A stretch of 38,340 nt of DNA from Novosphingobium guangzhouense (GCF_002896965.1 NZ_LYMM01000052.1:1-38340), one strand, 5' to 3'. Counted from the first letter of the stretch, positions 25,039-34,202 are shown. Numbers and translations are program-made. Notes: a model not told the origin generated them from the letters alone.

Positions 25039-25972
25039 AGAAGCGGTCGAGGTTGTCGGCGACCTTCATGCCCATCGCCGTGCGGGCCTCGATCGTGGCG
25101 CTGCCAAGGTGGGGCAGCAGCACCACGTTGGGCAGGTCCATCAATGCGGGATGGACCTGAGGTTCGGCTTCGTAGACGTCAAGGCCCGCCGCCGCGATCC
25201 GGCCTGCCTTCAGCGCATCGGCCAGTGCTGCCTCATCGATCAGAGTGCCGCGGCCGGTGTTCACCAGCACGGCATGGGCAGGCATCCGGGCGAGCAGCGC
25301 GGCATCGATCATATGCCGCGTTTCGGCCCCACCTGGCGCGTGAAGCGAAAGCATGTCGGCGCGCGCCGCCAGGTCGCCAAGGTCTGCAAAGTAGGCTTCG
25401 GGCGGCATGTCGGGCGCGGGACGGCGGCTGTGGTAGGCAATGCGCATGCCGAAAGCCTCGGCGCGCTTCGCCGTTGCCCGCGCGATCCGCCCGAAACCGA
25501 CAAGGCCCAGCAGCTTGCCCGATAGCGACTGACCGACCAGATGCGTCGGCCGCCAGCCGGTCCACCGTCCGGCGCGCAGTTCGCGTTCTCCTTCGCCCGC
25601 ACGGCGGCTGGCCATGAGCAACAGGGTCATGGCGATGTCGGCGGTCGCCTCGGTCAGCACGTCGGGCGTGTTGGTAATGGGGATGCCCGCCTCCCGCGCG
25701 GCGGCAAGGTCGATATGCTCGAACCCCGCGCCATAGTTGCCCACGATGCGCACGCGGCGATCCGGCACGGTCAGCACGGTGCGCGTCACCCGGTCGGTGA
25801 CGGTGGGGCACAGGGCATCGTGGGTACGCATGGCGTCGGCCAGCTGGGCTTGGGTCAGCGGGGTGTCGGCAAGGTTGCGGGTGACTTCGTAATCGGCGGC
25901 AAGGCGAGCCTCCACCGCTTCGGGCCAGCGCCGGGTCAGCAGGATCCGGGGCTTGCGCGAAGTCACCTGCAT
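25004..25972 (-). CDS. D-2-hydroxyacid dehydrogenase, glyoxylate/hydroxypyruvate reductase type
   Basis: A 322-residue cytosolic NAD(P)H-dependent reductase. The nucleotide-binding motif GLVGFGRIARATAKR is near residues 158-172. The catalytic Arg is in NTGRGTL, the Glu in YEAEP and the His in LLPHLGSAT, which is the full R-E-H set. NYGAGFEHIDLAAA and NTPDVLTEATAD are characteristic of the glyoxylate/hydroxypyruvate reductase branch. HSRRPAP after the dinucleotide fold suggests NADPH preference (Arg pair), an inference from family rules. The start ATG has AAGGACGG upstream. The gene overlaps the glycerate kinase by 35 bp, so hydroxypyruvate to D-glycerate to 3-phosphoglycerate is a likely joint function. 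Confidence 0.92.
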   Translation of the reverse strand: MQVTSRKPRILLTRRWPEAVEARLAADYEVTRNLADTPLTQAQLADAMRTHDALCPTVTDRVTRTVLTVPDRRVRIVGNYGAGFEHIDLAAAREAGIPITNTPDVLTEATADIAMTLLLMASRRAGEGERELRAGRWTGWRPTHLVGQSLSGKLLGLVGFGRIARATAKRAEAFGMRIAYHSRRPAPDMPPEAYFADLGDLAARADMLSLHAPGGAETRHMIDAALLARMPAHAVLVNTGRGTLIDEAALADALKAGRIAAAGLDVYEAEPQVHPALMDLPNVVLLPHLGSATIEARTAMGMKVADNLDRFFAGEPLLDPVG

Positions 25973-26039
25973 TGTGCGAACCGTCCTTGTTCCGTGTGTT
26001 TGGGCGGGCTTAGGCGGTCGGCGCAGGCAAGGTCAAACC

Positions 26040-26942
26040 TTACTGCGGCACAGGCAGCTTTGGCCTGGCATCGCCCAGCAGCACTGACCCTACCGACGCG
26101 GCGACCACCAGCGCTACCGCCAGCCATTGCAGCGCTACCAGATGTTCGCCCAGCAGGACGACCCCGGCCAGCGCGCCCACGGCGGGTTCAAGGCTCATCA
26201 GCACGCCGAAGCGATTGGCGGGGATCTGCTTGAGGGCGATCATCTCCAGCGAATAGGGCAGCGCGCTGGAAAGGACGGCGGTGACCAGCCCGACCAGGAT
26301 CAGGGAAGGGGTAAGAAGCGCGGTTCCGGCGCCGACGACGCCGATGGGAACAACGACGATGGCGGCTGTCGACATGCCCAGCGCCACGGCTTGTCCGCCG
26401 GGAAGGTGCGTCGTCTTCTTGCCGAACACGATGTAGAGCCCCCAGCACAGGCCCGCCATCAGTGCGAAGCCGACGCCTGCCGGGTCAAGCGAATGGGGCG
26501 TTTCGCGCCATGGCAGCAGCAGCGCAAGGCCAGCCGCCGCCATGGCGACCATGGCGAACTGGCCGGGACGGCGCGAATAGAGCAGCGAAACCGTCAGCGG
26601 GCCAAGGAACTCGATGGCGATCGCAAGGCCCAGCGGGATCGTGCGGATGGCAAGATAGAAACTGAGGTTCATCAGCCCCAGCACCGCGCCATAGCGCATC
26701 GTCGCGAACAGGTCCGCGCGCGTCAGTGGCTGGCGCCAGGGACGGAACAGCACAAGGAGAACCAGCGCCGAAAAGCCCACGCGATACGCGATGGCTCCGG
26801 TCGCGCCTACAGCCGGAAACAGCTGCTTGCCGTAAGATGTGCCCACGCAGAACGCCGTCATCGAACAGATCAGCGCCAGGTAGGGCGCGGCGCGCAGCAG
26901 AGGCGATGTGGGCGAACCGGCAGAGGCGGAAAGGGCATTCAT
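26040..26942 (-). CDS. EamA-family (RhtA-like) metabolite exporter
   Basis: A 300-residue inner-membrane exporter made of two EamA repeats with about ten spans. The first repeat runs from about 15 to 145, the second from about 157 to 290. Sequences such as TIPLGLAIAIEFLGPLTVSL, FALMAGLCWGLYIVFGKK and LPYSLEMIALKQIPANRFG are typical of the RhtA (threonine/homoserine exporter) branch of the drug/metabolite transporter superfamily. It is divergent from an Lrp/AsnC regulator with 84 bp between them, a common arrangement for amino-acid exporters controlled by their substrate. Export of an amino acid is therefore likely; which one is not determinable. Confidence 0.9.
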   Translation of the reverse strand: MNALSASAGSPTSPLLRAAPYLALICSMTAFCVGTSYGKQLFPAVGATGAIAYRVGFSALVLLVLFRPWRQPLTRADLFATMRYGAVLGLMNLSFYLAIRTIPLGLAIAIEFLGPLTVSLLYSRRPGQFAMVAMAAAGLALLLPWRETPHSLDPAGVGFALMAGLCWGLYIVFGKKTTHLPGGQAVALGMSTAAIVVVPIGVVGAGTALLTPSLILVGLVTAVLSSALPYSLEMIALKQIPANRFGVLMSLEPAVGALAGVVLLGEHLVALQWLAVALVVAASVGSVLLGDARPKLPVPQ

Positions 26943-26988
26943 GGCGCCGGTATATCCTGCTCCCTCTGGCGAAGTCTGGCGAATATCG

Positions 26989-27002
26989 TCATCAGGTGAT
27001 GA
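26989..27002. promoter_or_regulatory. Palindrome TCATCA-GG-TGATGA, candidate Lrp/AsnC operator
   Basis: A perfect 6-bp inverted repeat with a GG centre lies in the 84-bp gap between the EamA exporter and the Lrp/AsnC regulator. Its position covers the likely promoters of both genes. Lrp-type regulators bind imperfect palindromes of this size; the assignment is by context. Confidence 0.5.
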
Positions 27003-27026
27003 AATTCGTCAATTTAAGGGTGCCAT

Positions 27027-27509
27027 GTGCCGGAATCAGTCGATCTGGATCAATTCGACCGGCGAATCATAGAGATCGTCCGGCGCAATAATCTTGAGCC
27101 CGCCCGCTCGATCGCGGCGCAGGTAGGCTTGTCGGAAAGCGCGGTGCTACGCCGCCTGCGCCGCTTGCGGGCAGGGGGCGTGATCGTTGCTGACGTGGCC
27201 CTGATCGACCCGGCGCGGCTAGCTCCGGCGATCACGATCCATGTGCTTGTCGAACTCGTCCGATCGGGCCTGCGCATGGAGCAGGCTTTCGCGGCTAGAC
27301 TGGCCCGTTGCCCCGAGGTGATCGGCGCGTGGAACGTTACCGGGCGCACCGATTTCCTGCTGATGGTCAGCGTGCCGTCGATCGAGGCGTACCAGCGCTT
27401 TTCCGACGCAGTGCTGGCTTCCGACGAGAACGTACAGGATTTCGAGACGCTGATCAGCCTGCGCGAGATCGTTCACTTCGATCCCTTGCGCGCCAGCGTG
27501 CCGCTTTGA
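27027..27509 (+). CDS. Lrp/AsnC-family transcriptional regulator
   Basis: A 160-residue cytosolic regulator. The N-terminal helix-turn-helix reads DQFDRRIIEIVRRNN, then ARSIAAQVGLSESAVLRRLR and LRAGGVI. The C-terminal RAM domain has AWNVTGRTDFLLMVSVPSIE, the amino-acid-binding region. The length is standard. Translation starts at GTG 27027 with TTAAGGG ending six bases upstream; the ATG two bases earlier is in another frame. It is divergent from the RhtA-like exporter, which it probably controls in response to an amino acid, and likely also controls itself via the palindrome between them. Confidence 0.93.
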   Translation: MPESVDLDQFDRRIIEIVRRNNLEPARSIAAQVGLSESAVLRRLRRLRAGGVIVADVALIDPARLAPAITIHVLVELVRSGLRMEQAFAARLARCPEVIGAWNVTGRTDFLLMVSVPSIEAYQRFSDAVLASDENVQDFETLISLREIVHFDPLRASVPL

Positions 27510-27524
27510 TCCCGCCGCTTTCGC

Positions 27525-28964
27525 CTAGCGCCCGATCAGGGCAAGGGCGTGGCGGATGAACTTGCTGCGGTCCAGCACCCATTCCGACCCGGCGGGAAGG
27601 TCGGGGTCGGCATAGGTCCAGCCTTCGGGGGAATAGACCCGTTCAAGGTTGCCGCCCGTGCCGAAGGCCAGCGACACGTAGCGCTGCTGCGCACGCGGCG
27701 CTTCGCTGCCCTCCACGTGATAGCCGTCGGTGCCCGGCGTGGTGCCGGTGGGCCTCAGCGCGAAGACATAGGGTTCGGTGCGGAAGCTTTTGACCGAAGT
27801 ATTGAGGAAGACCGACAGGTAGACCCTGTCCAGCGCGTCAAGCGGAGAGGGCGGCATCTGCCATCCGGGCGAACCGATCACCGGCCAGGGATAATTGCCC
27901 GGTTCGCCGTAGCGAATGTCGGTGCGCAGATCGACCAGCGCGTCGCGCGGGGCCTGCAGGGGGGCGACCCGCTCGATTCGCAGCCCGTCGGACCATGTGA
28001 AGCCGAAGGCGGACGCATCGATCAGCGGCATGGCTGACGGGGGAGAACTCTGCGGCACGTTGGAGACGGTGACGTTCTCGTATACGCGAAGGTACGCCTT
28101 GTCCTTCAGCTGATGGCCGCTCGCAGTGTTTTCCCAGGCGCGCTGGCCGTGGAACTTCGTGTCGCGGAAATGCGAGACGAGAGTGCCGTTGATGTAGGTG
28201 GTATGTTCCTGATCGGTGTTTGTGCCGACATTGCCCGCGATGTCGCTGTCCTCGACATAGAGCATGGTCTGGCCGTTGGGCACGAACAGGGCGTTCTTAC
28301 CGCCGTAGATCTTCGCGCGGCGCACGACGGCGGTGAAAAGTCCGGGGGCCTGCGTACCCGTGACTTCCAGATGCAGCGCGCCCTTGGCCTGGATCGCGCC
28401 GGGAAAATCCAGTTCGATATCGCGCATCTCGAAATGGACGCGCTGGGCGGCGATGTTGAACAGGCGCAGGTCTACCGTCGCCCACTCGTCGCCGGTGCGA
28501 AATGCCACCCGTGCGCCCGGATTGGAGCTACGCAGGATGTATTGCGTACCCTGCACCGGCCCGCCGACTTGCGGCAGCGACGGCGCGAATGGGTAGACGC
28601 AGGGCCGGCCCTGCGCATCCTGAGCCTCATAGATCAGTTCGTAGCCGCCCTCGATCGGCCCGCCGTAGGAATCCGGCGATCGGCCCTGATAGACCTCGTG
28701 CCCCGCCGCGCGAGAGGCTTCGCACCTGATGCGAAAGGTCGCCGCTGGTGCGCGCAGACCGCCCATGGGCAGGTAGAAGGGATATAGCCGGTCGCGGTCT
28801 GCGGGCGCAGCCGGTTCGGCCGCGCTTGCCGTGCGGGCCGCAAGTGGCACGGCGGCGGCCGCCATGACCATGGGCAGGCGCGATGCGGGCACGGTCACGT
28901 CGAGAAGCAACGGCAAAGCCAGCGCTATCAGGGACTTGGGGCGATGAAACGGGGGCACTGGCAT
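27525..28964 (-). CDS. Exported probable beta-helix protein of unknown function
   Basis: A 479-residue protein with an N-terminal hydrophobic export signal reaching to about residue 48 (AARTASAAEP). The mature part is rich in short beta-type strands with regularly spaced Asn, Gly and Val: residues about 150-330 include IAAQRVHFEMRDIELDFPG, GALHLEVTG, TMLYVEDSDIAGNVG and HFRDTKFHGQRAWENTASG. This resembles right-handed parallel beta-helix proteins that bind or cleave polysaccharides. Two Cys residues (IRCEAS and RPCVYPF) could form a disulfide. I do not recognise the family and see no catalytic set. GTG 28958 is an alternative start that better fits the adjacent GCGGAG. It converges on the Lrp gene with a 15-bp gap and lies downstream of the EAL gene. 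Confidence 0.72.
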   Translation of the reverse strand: MPVPPFHRPKSLIALALPLLLDVTVPASRLPMVMAAAAVPLAARTASAAEPAAPADRDRLYPFYLPMGGLRAPAATFRIRCEASRAAGHEVYQGRSPDSYGGPIEGGYELIYEAQDAQGRPCVYPFAPSLPQVGGPVQGTQYILRSSNPGARVAFRTGDEWATVDLRLFNIAAQRVHFEMRDIELDFPGAIQAKGALHLEVTGTQAPGLFTAVVRRAKIYGGKNALFVPNGQTMLYVEDSDIAGNVGTNTDQEHTTYINGTLVSHFRDTKFHGQRAWENTASGHQLKDKAYLRVYENVTVSNVPQSSPPSAMPLIDASAFGFTWSDGLRIERVAPLQAPRDALVDLRTDIRYGEPGNYPWPVIGSPGWQMPPSPLDALDRVYLSVFLNTSVKSFRTEPYVFALRPTGTTPGTDGYHVEGSEAPRAQQRYVSLAFGTGGNLERVYSPEGWTYADPDLPAGSEWVLDRSKFIRHALALIGR

Positions 28965-29056
28965 CTCCGCGCGGCTGTTCGGCAGCAGGTGCCTAAGGCA
29001 AAAAGGAAAGCAAGAAGTGAACGCGCGGGCCGGCCCGTTGGATGCAGGGGCGCCTT

Positions 29057-30640
29057 CTACCCGGCAAGCGAGGCCAGGAAAGGCGATACGCGCTGGCCGT
29101 TGGTGGTTTCCTGAAAGGCCAGGAATTCCGACGCCGTCAGGGCTTTGGCATAAAGCCAGCCCTGTGCGAACCCGACGCCCGCGGCGCGCAGGTAGGCTTC
29201 CTGAGCCAGCGTTTCGACCCCTTCTGCAATGATCAGCAGGTTGAGCCCGTGCCCGATCTCGATCACGTGCGGCACGACCACGCTGGTCGCCGCGTCCCGC
29301 CCGATCGCATCGACGAAGGACTTGTCGATCTTCAGCCCGTCAAGCGGGAGCGTAGCCAGCTGCGAAAGGCTGGAATACCCGGTCCCGAAATCGTCGATCG
29401 CCACCAGATGGCCCTGCGCCCGTGCCCGCTCCAGCGTTTGACGGGCAAGCGCGGCGTCGATGAAGCCGCGTTCGGTGGCCTCCAGCCAGACTTGCCGGGG
29501 TGCGACGCCCGCCGCCGCCAGCGCTTCGGTGAGGACGGGCAGGAAGCGGCCGCTCTGCATGTCTGCAGCGGATATGTTGATGGCGACGTGAACGTCGTGG
29601 TCCCGCCGCAGCATGTCGGCAAGATCGGCCACCACGCAACCGATCATCATGTCGGTCAGCGGCTCGATCAGGTGATACTCTTCGGCAAGCGGGATGAACA
29701 CATCGGGCGGAACGTCGGTGCCGTCATCGCGCCGCCAGCGCAGCAGGGCCTCGGCACCGACGCAAAGGCCGGTGGCGATCTCCATGATCGGTTGATAGAG
29801 CACGTGGAATTCGCGCCGCCGTATCGCGGCTGCCAATGCGCGCCGGGGCGTCAGCAGGCGCCGGGTCAGCCACACGATCAGACCGACGAGCGCTGCCGAT
29901 ACCAGCAGGGCCAGCGGGATCAGCGCCCACAGTTCGCGGTCCATGCGGGACTGCACATAGGCATGGTCGGTAATCGCAAAGGCGCGGAAATGGCCGTCGT
30001 GCACGGACCTGTAGACATGAGCGCCGAGATGGACGGTGCCGTCGGCCGATGCGGCGCGGCGCAGCACTTCGTCAGGGGCCTTGCCGTTGACGGCGATGAG
30101 GCGGCCATCCAGCGTGGCGATGCCGATCGTCATCGGCGTGTCGGTCAGCACATCGACGAAGCGTTGGTGGCTGACCAGGGTGTTGTAATCGCCGCGATCG
30201 ACGACGATCACCGGCCGCCCTGCGCTCACTTGCGGCATGACGTTCAGATAGAGGCCGAACCCGCCCGCAAGCCGTGCGTCAGGCGTTCCGCGCGCGACCA
30301 GCAGCGAAACCTTGCCCCAGCTGGTGCAGGCCAGCTTGCCGTCGATGAAATAGCCGACTTCCTCTACCGCCAGATTATCGACGGCCAGCTTGCGCATCCT
30401 GGCGATGTGGGCATCGCTGCAGGGGTCCCAGCGGGTATTCTGCAGTTCGCGGAAGACATCGCTGATCCGGTCGAAATTGCGTTCGGCACGCATGAGCGTC
30501 CAGTCGCTATATTCGCCGAGATGCGCGCGTTCGTCCTCCATCGCCCGGTGCCCGGCGTAGATGATAGCGGTCCCAAGCGGCAGTATCGTTGAAAGCACGG
30601 CAAGGATGCCGGCGATGAAAACGATATGCCTTCGCTGCAT
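29057..30640 (-). CDS. Membrane EAL cyclic-di-GMP phosphodiesterase with CSS-type sensor
   Basis: A 527-residue inner-membrane protein. Two spans (about 8-30 and 238-260) enclose a periplasmic domain with two cysteines (DPCSDAH and ACTSWG), matching the CSS-motif domain in which a redox-sensitive disulfide controls phosphodiesterase activity. The cytosolic EAL domain starts near residue 275 and is catalytically complete: GAEALLRW with E297, AINIS, WLEATERGF, AIDDFGTGYSSLSQL, the GLKIDKSF lysine, IIAEGVET and AQGWLYAKAL. There is no GGDEF domain, so it should only hydrolyse cyclic di-GMP. It lies 51 bp after the xylonate dehydratase gene on the same strand with no terminator visible between, so it may be co-transcribed with sugar-acid catabolism. 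Confidence 0.93.
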   Translation of the reverse strand: MQRRHIVFIAGILAVLSTILPLGTAIIYAGHRAMEDERAHLGEYSDWTLMRAERNFDRISDVFRELQNTRWDPCSDAHIARMRKLAVDNLAVEEVGYFIDGKLACTSWGKVSLLVARGTPDARLAGGFGLYLNVMPQVSAGRPVIVVDRGDYNTLVSHQRFVDVLTDTPMTIGIATLDGRLIAVNGKAPDEVLRRAASADGTVHLGAHVYRSVHDGHFRAFAITDHAYVQSRMDRELWALIPLALLVSAALVGLIVWLTRRLLTPRRALAAAIRRREFHVLYQPIMEIATGLCVGAEALLRWRRDDGTDVPPDVFIPLAEEYHLIEPLTDMMIGCVVADLADMLRRDHDVHVAINISAADMQSGRFLPVLTEALAAAGVAPRQVWLEATERGFIDAALARQTLERARAQGHLVAIDDFGTGYSSLSQLATLPLDGLKIDKSFVDAIGRDAATSVVVPHVIEIGHGLNLLIIAEGVETLAQEAYLRAAGVGFAQGWLYAKALTASEFLAFQETTNGQRVSPFLASLAG

Positions 30641-30691
30641 GGGCGCACTATGTCAGAAAAATTACTTAGTTCTACTGGGATTCGGAGAAGT

Positions 30692-32488
30692 TCAGTGATT
30701 GTGGCGCGGGGTCATTTCGGCGATGCGCCGGTACTTCACGGCCATCTCCATGACCGCGCCCTTGGCCATCTGTCCGGTCTTTTCGCGGAAGAGTTCTTCC
30801 CATGGGGTATGGCTCTGCGGCACCGGCGGCGGGGCCTCGGCCTTGCGGCGGGCAATTTCGGCCTCGTCGACCAGCGCATTGCAGGTGCCGGCGCGGATGT
30901 CGATGCGGATCATGTCGCCGGTGCGCAGCCAGGACAGGCCGCCGCCCGCCGCGCTTTCGGGTGAGCAGTTGAGGATCGAGGGGCTGTCCGAGGTGCCCGA
31001 CTGGCGCCCGTCCCCAAGCGTCGGCAGCCACTGCACGCCCTTGCGGATCAGCGCGTCCGGCGGCTGCATGTTGACCACTTCGGCAGAGCCCGGCCAGCCC
31101 ATCGGCCCGGCGCCGCGCATGACCAGGATGCAGTCGGCGTCGATTTCCAGCGCGGGGTCGTTGATGCGGTGGTGGTAGTCGTCCCCGCCTTCGAACACGA
31201 TCGCGCGGCCTTCGAACACACCTTCGGAGCCGGGGCGCGAGAGGTAACGGTCATTGAACTCGGCAGAGATCACCGAGGTCTTCATGATGCCGAAGTCGAA
31301 CAGGTTGCCCGACAGGACCAGAAAGCCCGCCTTTTCGCGCAAGGGTGCGGCGAAGGGGCGGATCACCTCGCGGTCACGCGCTTCCCGGCCTTCGAGGTTC
31401 TCGGCCAGCGTCTCGCCGGTGACGGTGATGCAGTCCTGCGCCAGCACGCCCGCCTGCTGCAGTTCCCACATGATCGACGGGACGCCCCCTGCGCGGTGGA
31501 AGCGTTCGCCCAGGAACCGTCCGGCGGGCTGCATGTCGAGGATCAGCGGCAGGTCGTAGCCGTGCTCGGTCCAGTCCGAGGCGGTGAGTTCGACGCCGGC
31601 ATGGCGCGCCATCGCCATGATGTGCGGCTGCGCGTTGCTCGATCCGCCGATGGCGCTGACGACGCGGATCGCGTTGAGGAAGCTGTCGCGCGTCAGGATA
31701 TGCGAGGGGCGCAGGTCTTCGTGCGCCATCTCGACGATGCGGCGGCCGGTCTCGTAAGCGTACTGCCCGCGCTCGCGATAAGGCGCCGGGATCGCCGCGC
31801 AGCCCGGCAGCGAGAGGCCCAGCGCCTCGGCCACCGCGTTCATGGTGGAGGCGGTGCCCATGGTGTTGCAGTGGCCAGCAGAGGGCGCGCTGTCGCAGGC
31901 GCGCTGGAGGAATTCCTCCTCGTCGATCTCTCCGGCGGCCAGCTTGCGGCGGCTGCGCCAGATGACGGTGCCCGAGCCTACGAGGTCGCCTTCGTGCCAG
32001 CCGTCGAGCATCGGTCCGCCGGACAGGACGATGGCGGGAATGTCCACGGTGGATGCGGCCATGACCTGCGAGGGCGTGGTCTTGTCACAGCCGGTAGTCA
32101 GGACCACGGCATCGATGGGGTAACCGTACAGGATCTCGACCAGCCCCATGTAGGCAAGGTTGCGATCGAGCGCGGCGGTGGGGCGGCGGCAGTTCTCGAA
32201 GATCGGGTGGACCGGGAACTCCATCGCGATGCCGCCTGCATCCCGGATCCCGTCGCGCACCCGCTTTGCGAGGTCGAGGTGGATGCGGTTGCAGGGCGAC
32301 AGGTCGCTGCCCGATTGCGCGATGCCGATGATCGGACGCCCCGAACGCAGTTCCGCCGGCGTGATGCCGTAGTTCATGAAGCGCTCCAGATAGAGCGCCA
32401 CCATGTCCGAACGCGCAGGATCGGCGAACCAGTCCTGCGAGCGGAAACGGCGCGGCGGGGAAGACTGCGTCGGGGCGTCCATCGTCAT
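30692..32488 (-). CDS. xylD: IlvD/Edd-family D-xylonate dehydratase
   Basis: A 598-residue cytosolic Fe-S dehydratase that converts a pentonate, most likely D-xylonate, to the 2-keto-3-deoxy acid. The sequence follows the Caulobacter XylD protein as I recall it, from RRFRSQDWF and MVALYLERFMNYGITPAELR at the N-terminus to the C-terminal PRHNH. The three cluster cysteines are present: C66 (SPCNRIH), C134 (TTGCDKTTPS) and C207 (GHCNTMGTAS). The start ATG 32488 overlaps the stop of the aldehyde dehydrogenase gene (ATGA), so both are coupled; ATG 32482 is an alternative. L-arabinonate dehydratases are close relatives, so the sugar specificity is less certain than the family. Confidence 0.9.
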   Translation of the reverse strand: MTMDAPTQSSPPRRFRSQDWFADPARSDMVALYLERFMNYGITPAELRSGRPIIGIAQSGSDLSPCNRIHLDLAKRVRDGIRDAGGIAMEFPVHPIFENCRRPTAALDRNLAYMGLVEILYGYPIDAVVLTTGCDKTTPSQVMAASTVDIPAIVLSGGPMLDGWHEGDLVGSGTVIWRSRRKLAAGEIDEEEFLQRACDSAPSAGHCNTMGTASTMNAVAEALGLSLPGCAAIPAPYRERGQYAYETGRRIVEMAHEDLRPSHILTRDSFLNAIRVVSAIGGSSNAQPHIMAMARHAGVELTASDWTEHGYDLPLILDMQPAGRFLGERFHRAGGVPSIMWELQQAGVLAQDCITVTGETLAENLEGREARDREVIRPFAAPLREKAGFLVLSGNLFDFGIMKTSVISAEFNDRYLSRPGSEGVFEGRAIVFEGGDDYHHRINDPALEIDADCILVMRGAGPMGWPGSAEVVNMQPPDALIRKGVQWLPTLGDGRQSGTSDSPSILNCSPESAAGGGLSWLRTGDMIRIDIRAGTCNALVDEAEIARRKAEAPPPVPQSHTPWEELFREKTGQMAKGAVMEMAVKYRRIAEMTPRHNH

Positions 32489-34071
32489 CAGGCCAGCTTG
32501 AGCGTGCCGTCGATGCGGCGCGGGGCGTTCCACGGGTTACCGTCGCGCAGGCCCTCGGGCAGAAGCGTGGACGGCATGTTCTGGTAGCAGACCGGGCGCA
32601 GGAAGCGTTCGATCGCCATGGCGCCGACCGAAGTGGTGCGTCCGTCCGAGGTGGAGGGGAAAGGCCCGCCGTGCACCATCGCGTGGCATACTTCCACGCC
32701 GGTCGGCCAGCCGTTGACAAGGATGCGGCCGACCTTGCGCTCCAGCACCGGCAGCAGCTTTGCGGCTGCGGGTTCGTCATCGGCGTCGAGGATCAGGGTT
32801 GCGGTCAGCTGGCCTTCAAGAGCGGCGATGACCTTCTGCGCTTCGGCGATGTCGGTGACGGTGATGACCAGCGAGGAGGAACCGAAGACTTCCGCGCCCA
32901 GCGCCGGATCGGAAAGGAAGTCGGCGGCGGTGGTACGAAACAGCGCGCCCTGCGCCTGATGCGGGCCGGTAGGCTCCACGCCGCGCGCCAGGGTGGATAC
33001 GGCGGCGTGGCCCGCCAGCGCACTGACACCATCGACGTAGGCAGAGTGGATGCCCGGCGTCAGCATGTCCTGCGCCGCGCTGGTGCCCATCGCCGCTGCG
33101 GCAGAGGCCAGGAACGTGTCGAGGTCTGGCCCGTCGATGGCGATGACAAGGCCGGGATTGGTGCAGAACTGCCCCGCGCCCGCCGTCAGCGAACCGACGA
33201 AGGCCGCGCCCAGTGCCTCGGCGCGTGCGGCGAGAGCAGCGGGGAACAGCACGACCGGGTTGATCGAACTCATCTCTGCATAGACCGGGATCGGCTCGGG
33301 GCGGGCGGCGGCGGTGCGCATCAGCGCCATGCCGCCGGGGCGCGATCCGGTGAAGCCTACCGCCTTGACGCGGTGGTCGGCGACCAGCGCCGTGCCCGCT
33401 TCGCGCGTCGCGGGAAGGTAGGAGAACACGCCTTCGGGCAGATGGCACAGCGCCACCGCGCGCTGGATCGCGCGGGCGACCAGTTCGCCGGTGCCGGGGT
33501 GCGCGGAGTGGCCCTTGACGATGACCGGGCAGCCTGCCGCGAAGGCCGATGCGGTGTCTCCGCCCGCGACCGAGAAGGCGAGCGGGAAGTTGCTGGCGCC
33601 GAACACCACGACCGGGCCAAGCGCAACCTTGCGCACGCGCAGATCAGGGCGGGGCAGGGGTGTGCGTTCGGGCAGGGCAGGGTCGATGGTGATGCCCGCC
33701 CAGCTGCCTTCGCGCAGCACTTGCGCGAAGAGGCGCAACTGGCCGGTGGTGCGCCCGCGTTCGCCCTCCAGGCGCGCGCGCGGCAGGCCGGTTTCGGCCA
33801 TGGCGCGTTCGATCAGCGGATCGCCGATGCCCATGATCTCTTCCGCGATGGTTTCAAGGAAGACCGCACGGGTTTCGGGTTCGGCTTCGGCAAAGGCAAT
33901 CGCGGCGGCATCTGCCAGCGCGCAGGCGCGCTCCACTTCGCCAAGGCCCGCCGTGGTGAAGCGCGGTTCAAGCGTTTCGCCGGTTGCCGGGTTGATCGCG
34001 GCGTAGCCCGACTGAGTCTGCGCTTCTTCGCGGCCGATGAGGATGGCGCCGGTAATCATGCCGGTAGTCAT
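32488..34071 (-). CDS. Alpha-ketoglutarate semialdehyde-type aldehyde dehydrogenase
   Basis: A 527-residue cytosolic NAD(P)-dependent aldehyde dehydrogenase of the 2,5-dioxovalerate (alpha-ketoglutarate semialdehyde, type III) branch. LEGERGRTTGQLRLFAQVLR and VVFGASNFPLAFSVAGGD are branch-typical. The cofactor region has VKGHSAHPGTGELV and GFTGSRPGG, the general-base Glu is in PVYAEMSSINPV and the nucleophile is C303 in GQFCTNPG. It oxidises alpha-ketoglutarate semialdehyde to 2-oxoglutarate, the last step of oxidative pentose (Weimberg) or aldarate pathways. The ATG at 34071 has AAGGA seven bases upstream. It forms a coupled operon with the downstream xylonate-type dehydratase. The middle step (2-keto-3-deoxypentonate dehydratase) is not in the window. 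Confidence 0.9.
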   Translation of the reverse strand: MTTGMITGAILIGREEAQTQSGYAAINPATGETLEPRFTTAGLGEVERACALADAAAIAFAEAEPETRAVFLETIAEEIMGIGDPLIERAMAETGLPRARLEGERGRTTGQLRLFAQVLREGSWAGITIDPALPERTPLPRPDLRVRKVALGPVVVFGASNFPLAFSVAGGDTASAFAAGCPVIVKGHSAHPGTGELVARAIQRAVALCHLPEGVFSYLPATREAGTALVADHRVKAVGFTGSRPGGMALMRTAAARPEPIPVYAEMSSINPVVLFPAALAARAEALGAAFVGSLTAGAGQFCTNPGLVIAIDGPDLDTFLASAAAAMGTSAAQDMLTPGIHSAYVDGVSALAGHAAVSTLARGVEPTGPHQAQGALFRTTAADFLSDPALGAEVFGSSSLVITVTDIAEAQKVIAALEGQLTATLILDADDEPAAAKLLPVLERKVGRILVNGWPTGVEVCHAMVHGGPFPSTSDGRTTSVGAMAIERFLRPVCYQNMPSTLLPEGLRDGNPWNAPRRIDGTLKLA

Positions 34072-34202
34072 GTCGGTGTCCTTCTACGCGTGGGAATGGA
34101 TGCTGACCGTCAAAGCGCAAGCGGGGCACGGCGCATAATGCGCATGCCGGATTGGATTTCGCCCGGATCGCAATGATCGTCTTTCGTCCTGCTCCCTGAT
34201 GT

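Noticed and set aside
29018..29040. CGGGCCGGCCCG palindrome after the EAL gene as a terminator
   Set aside because: It has no loop and no T-run on the minus strand at the required place.
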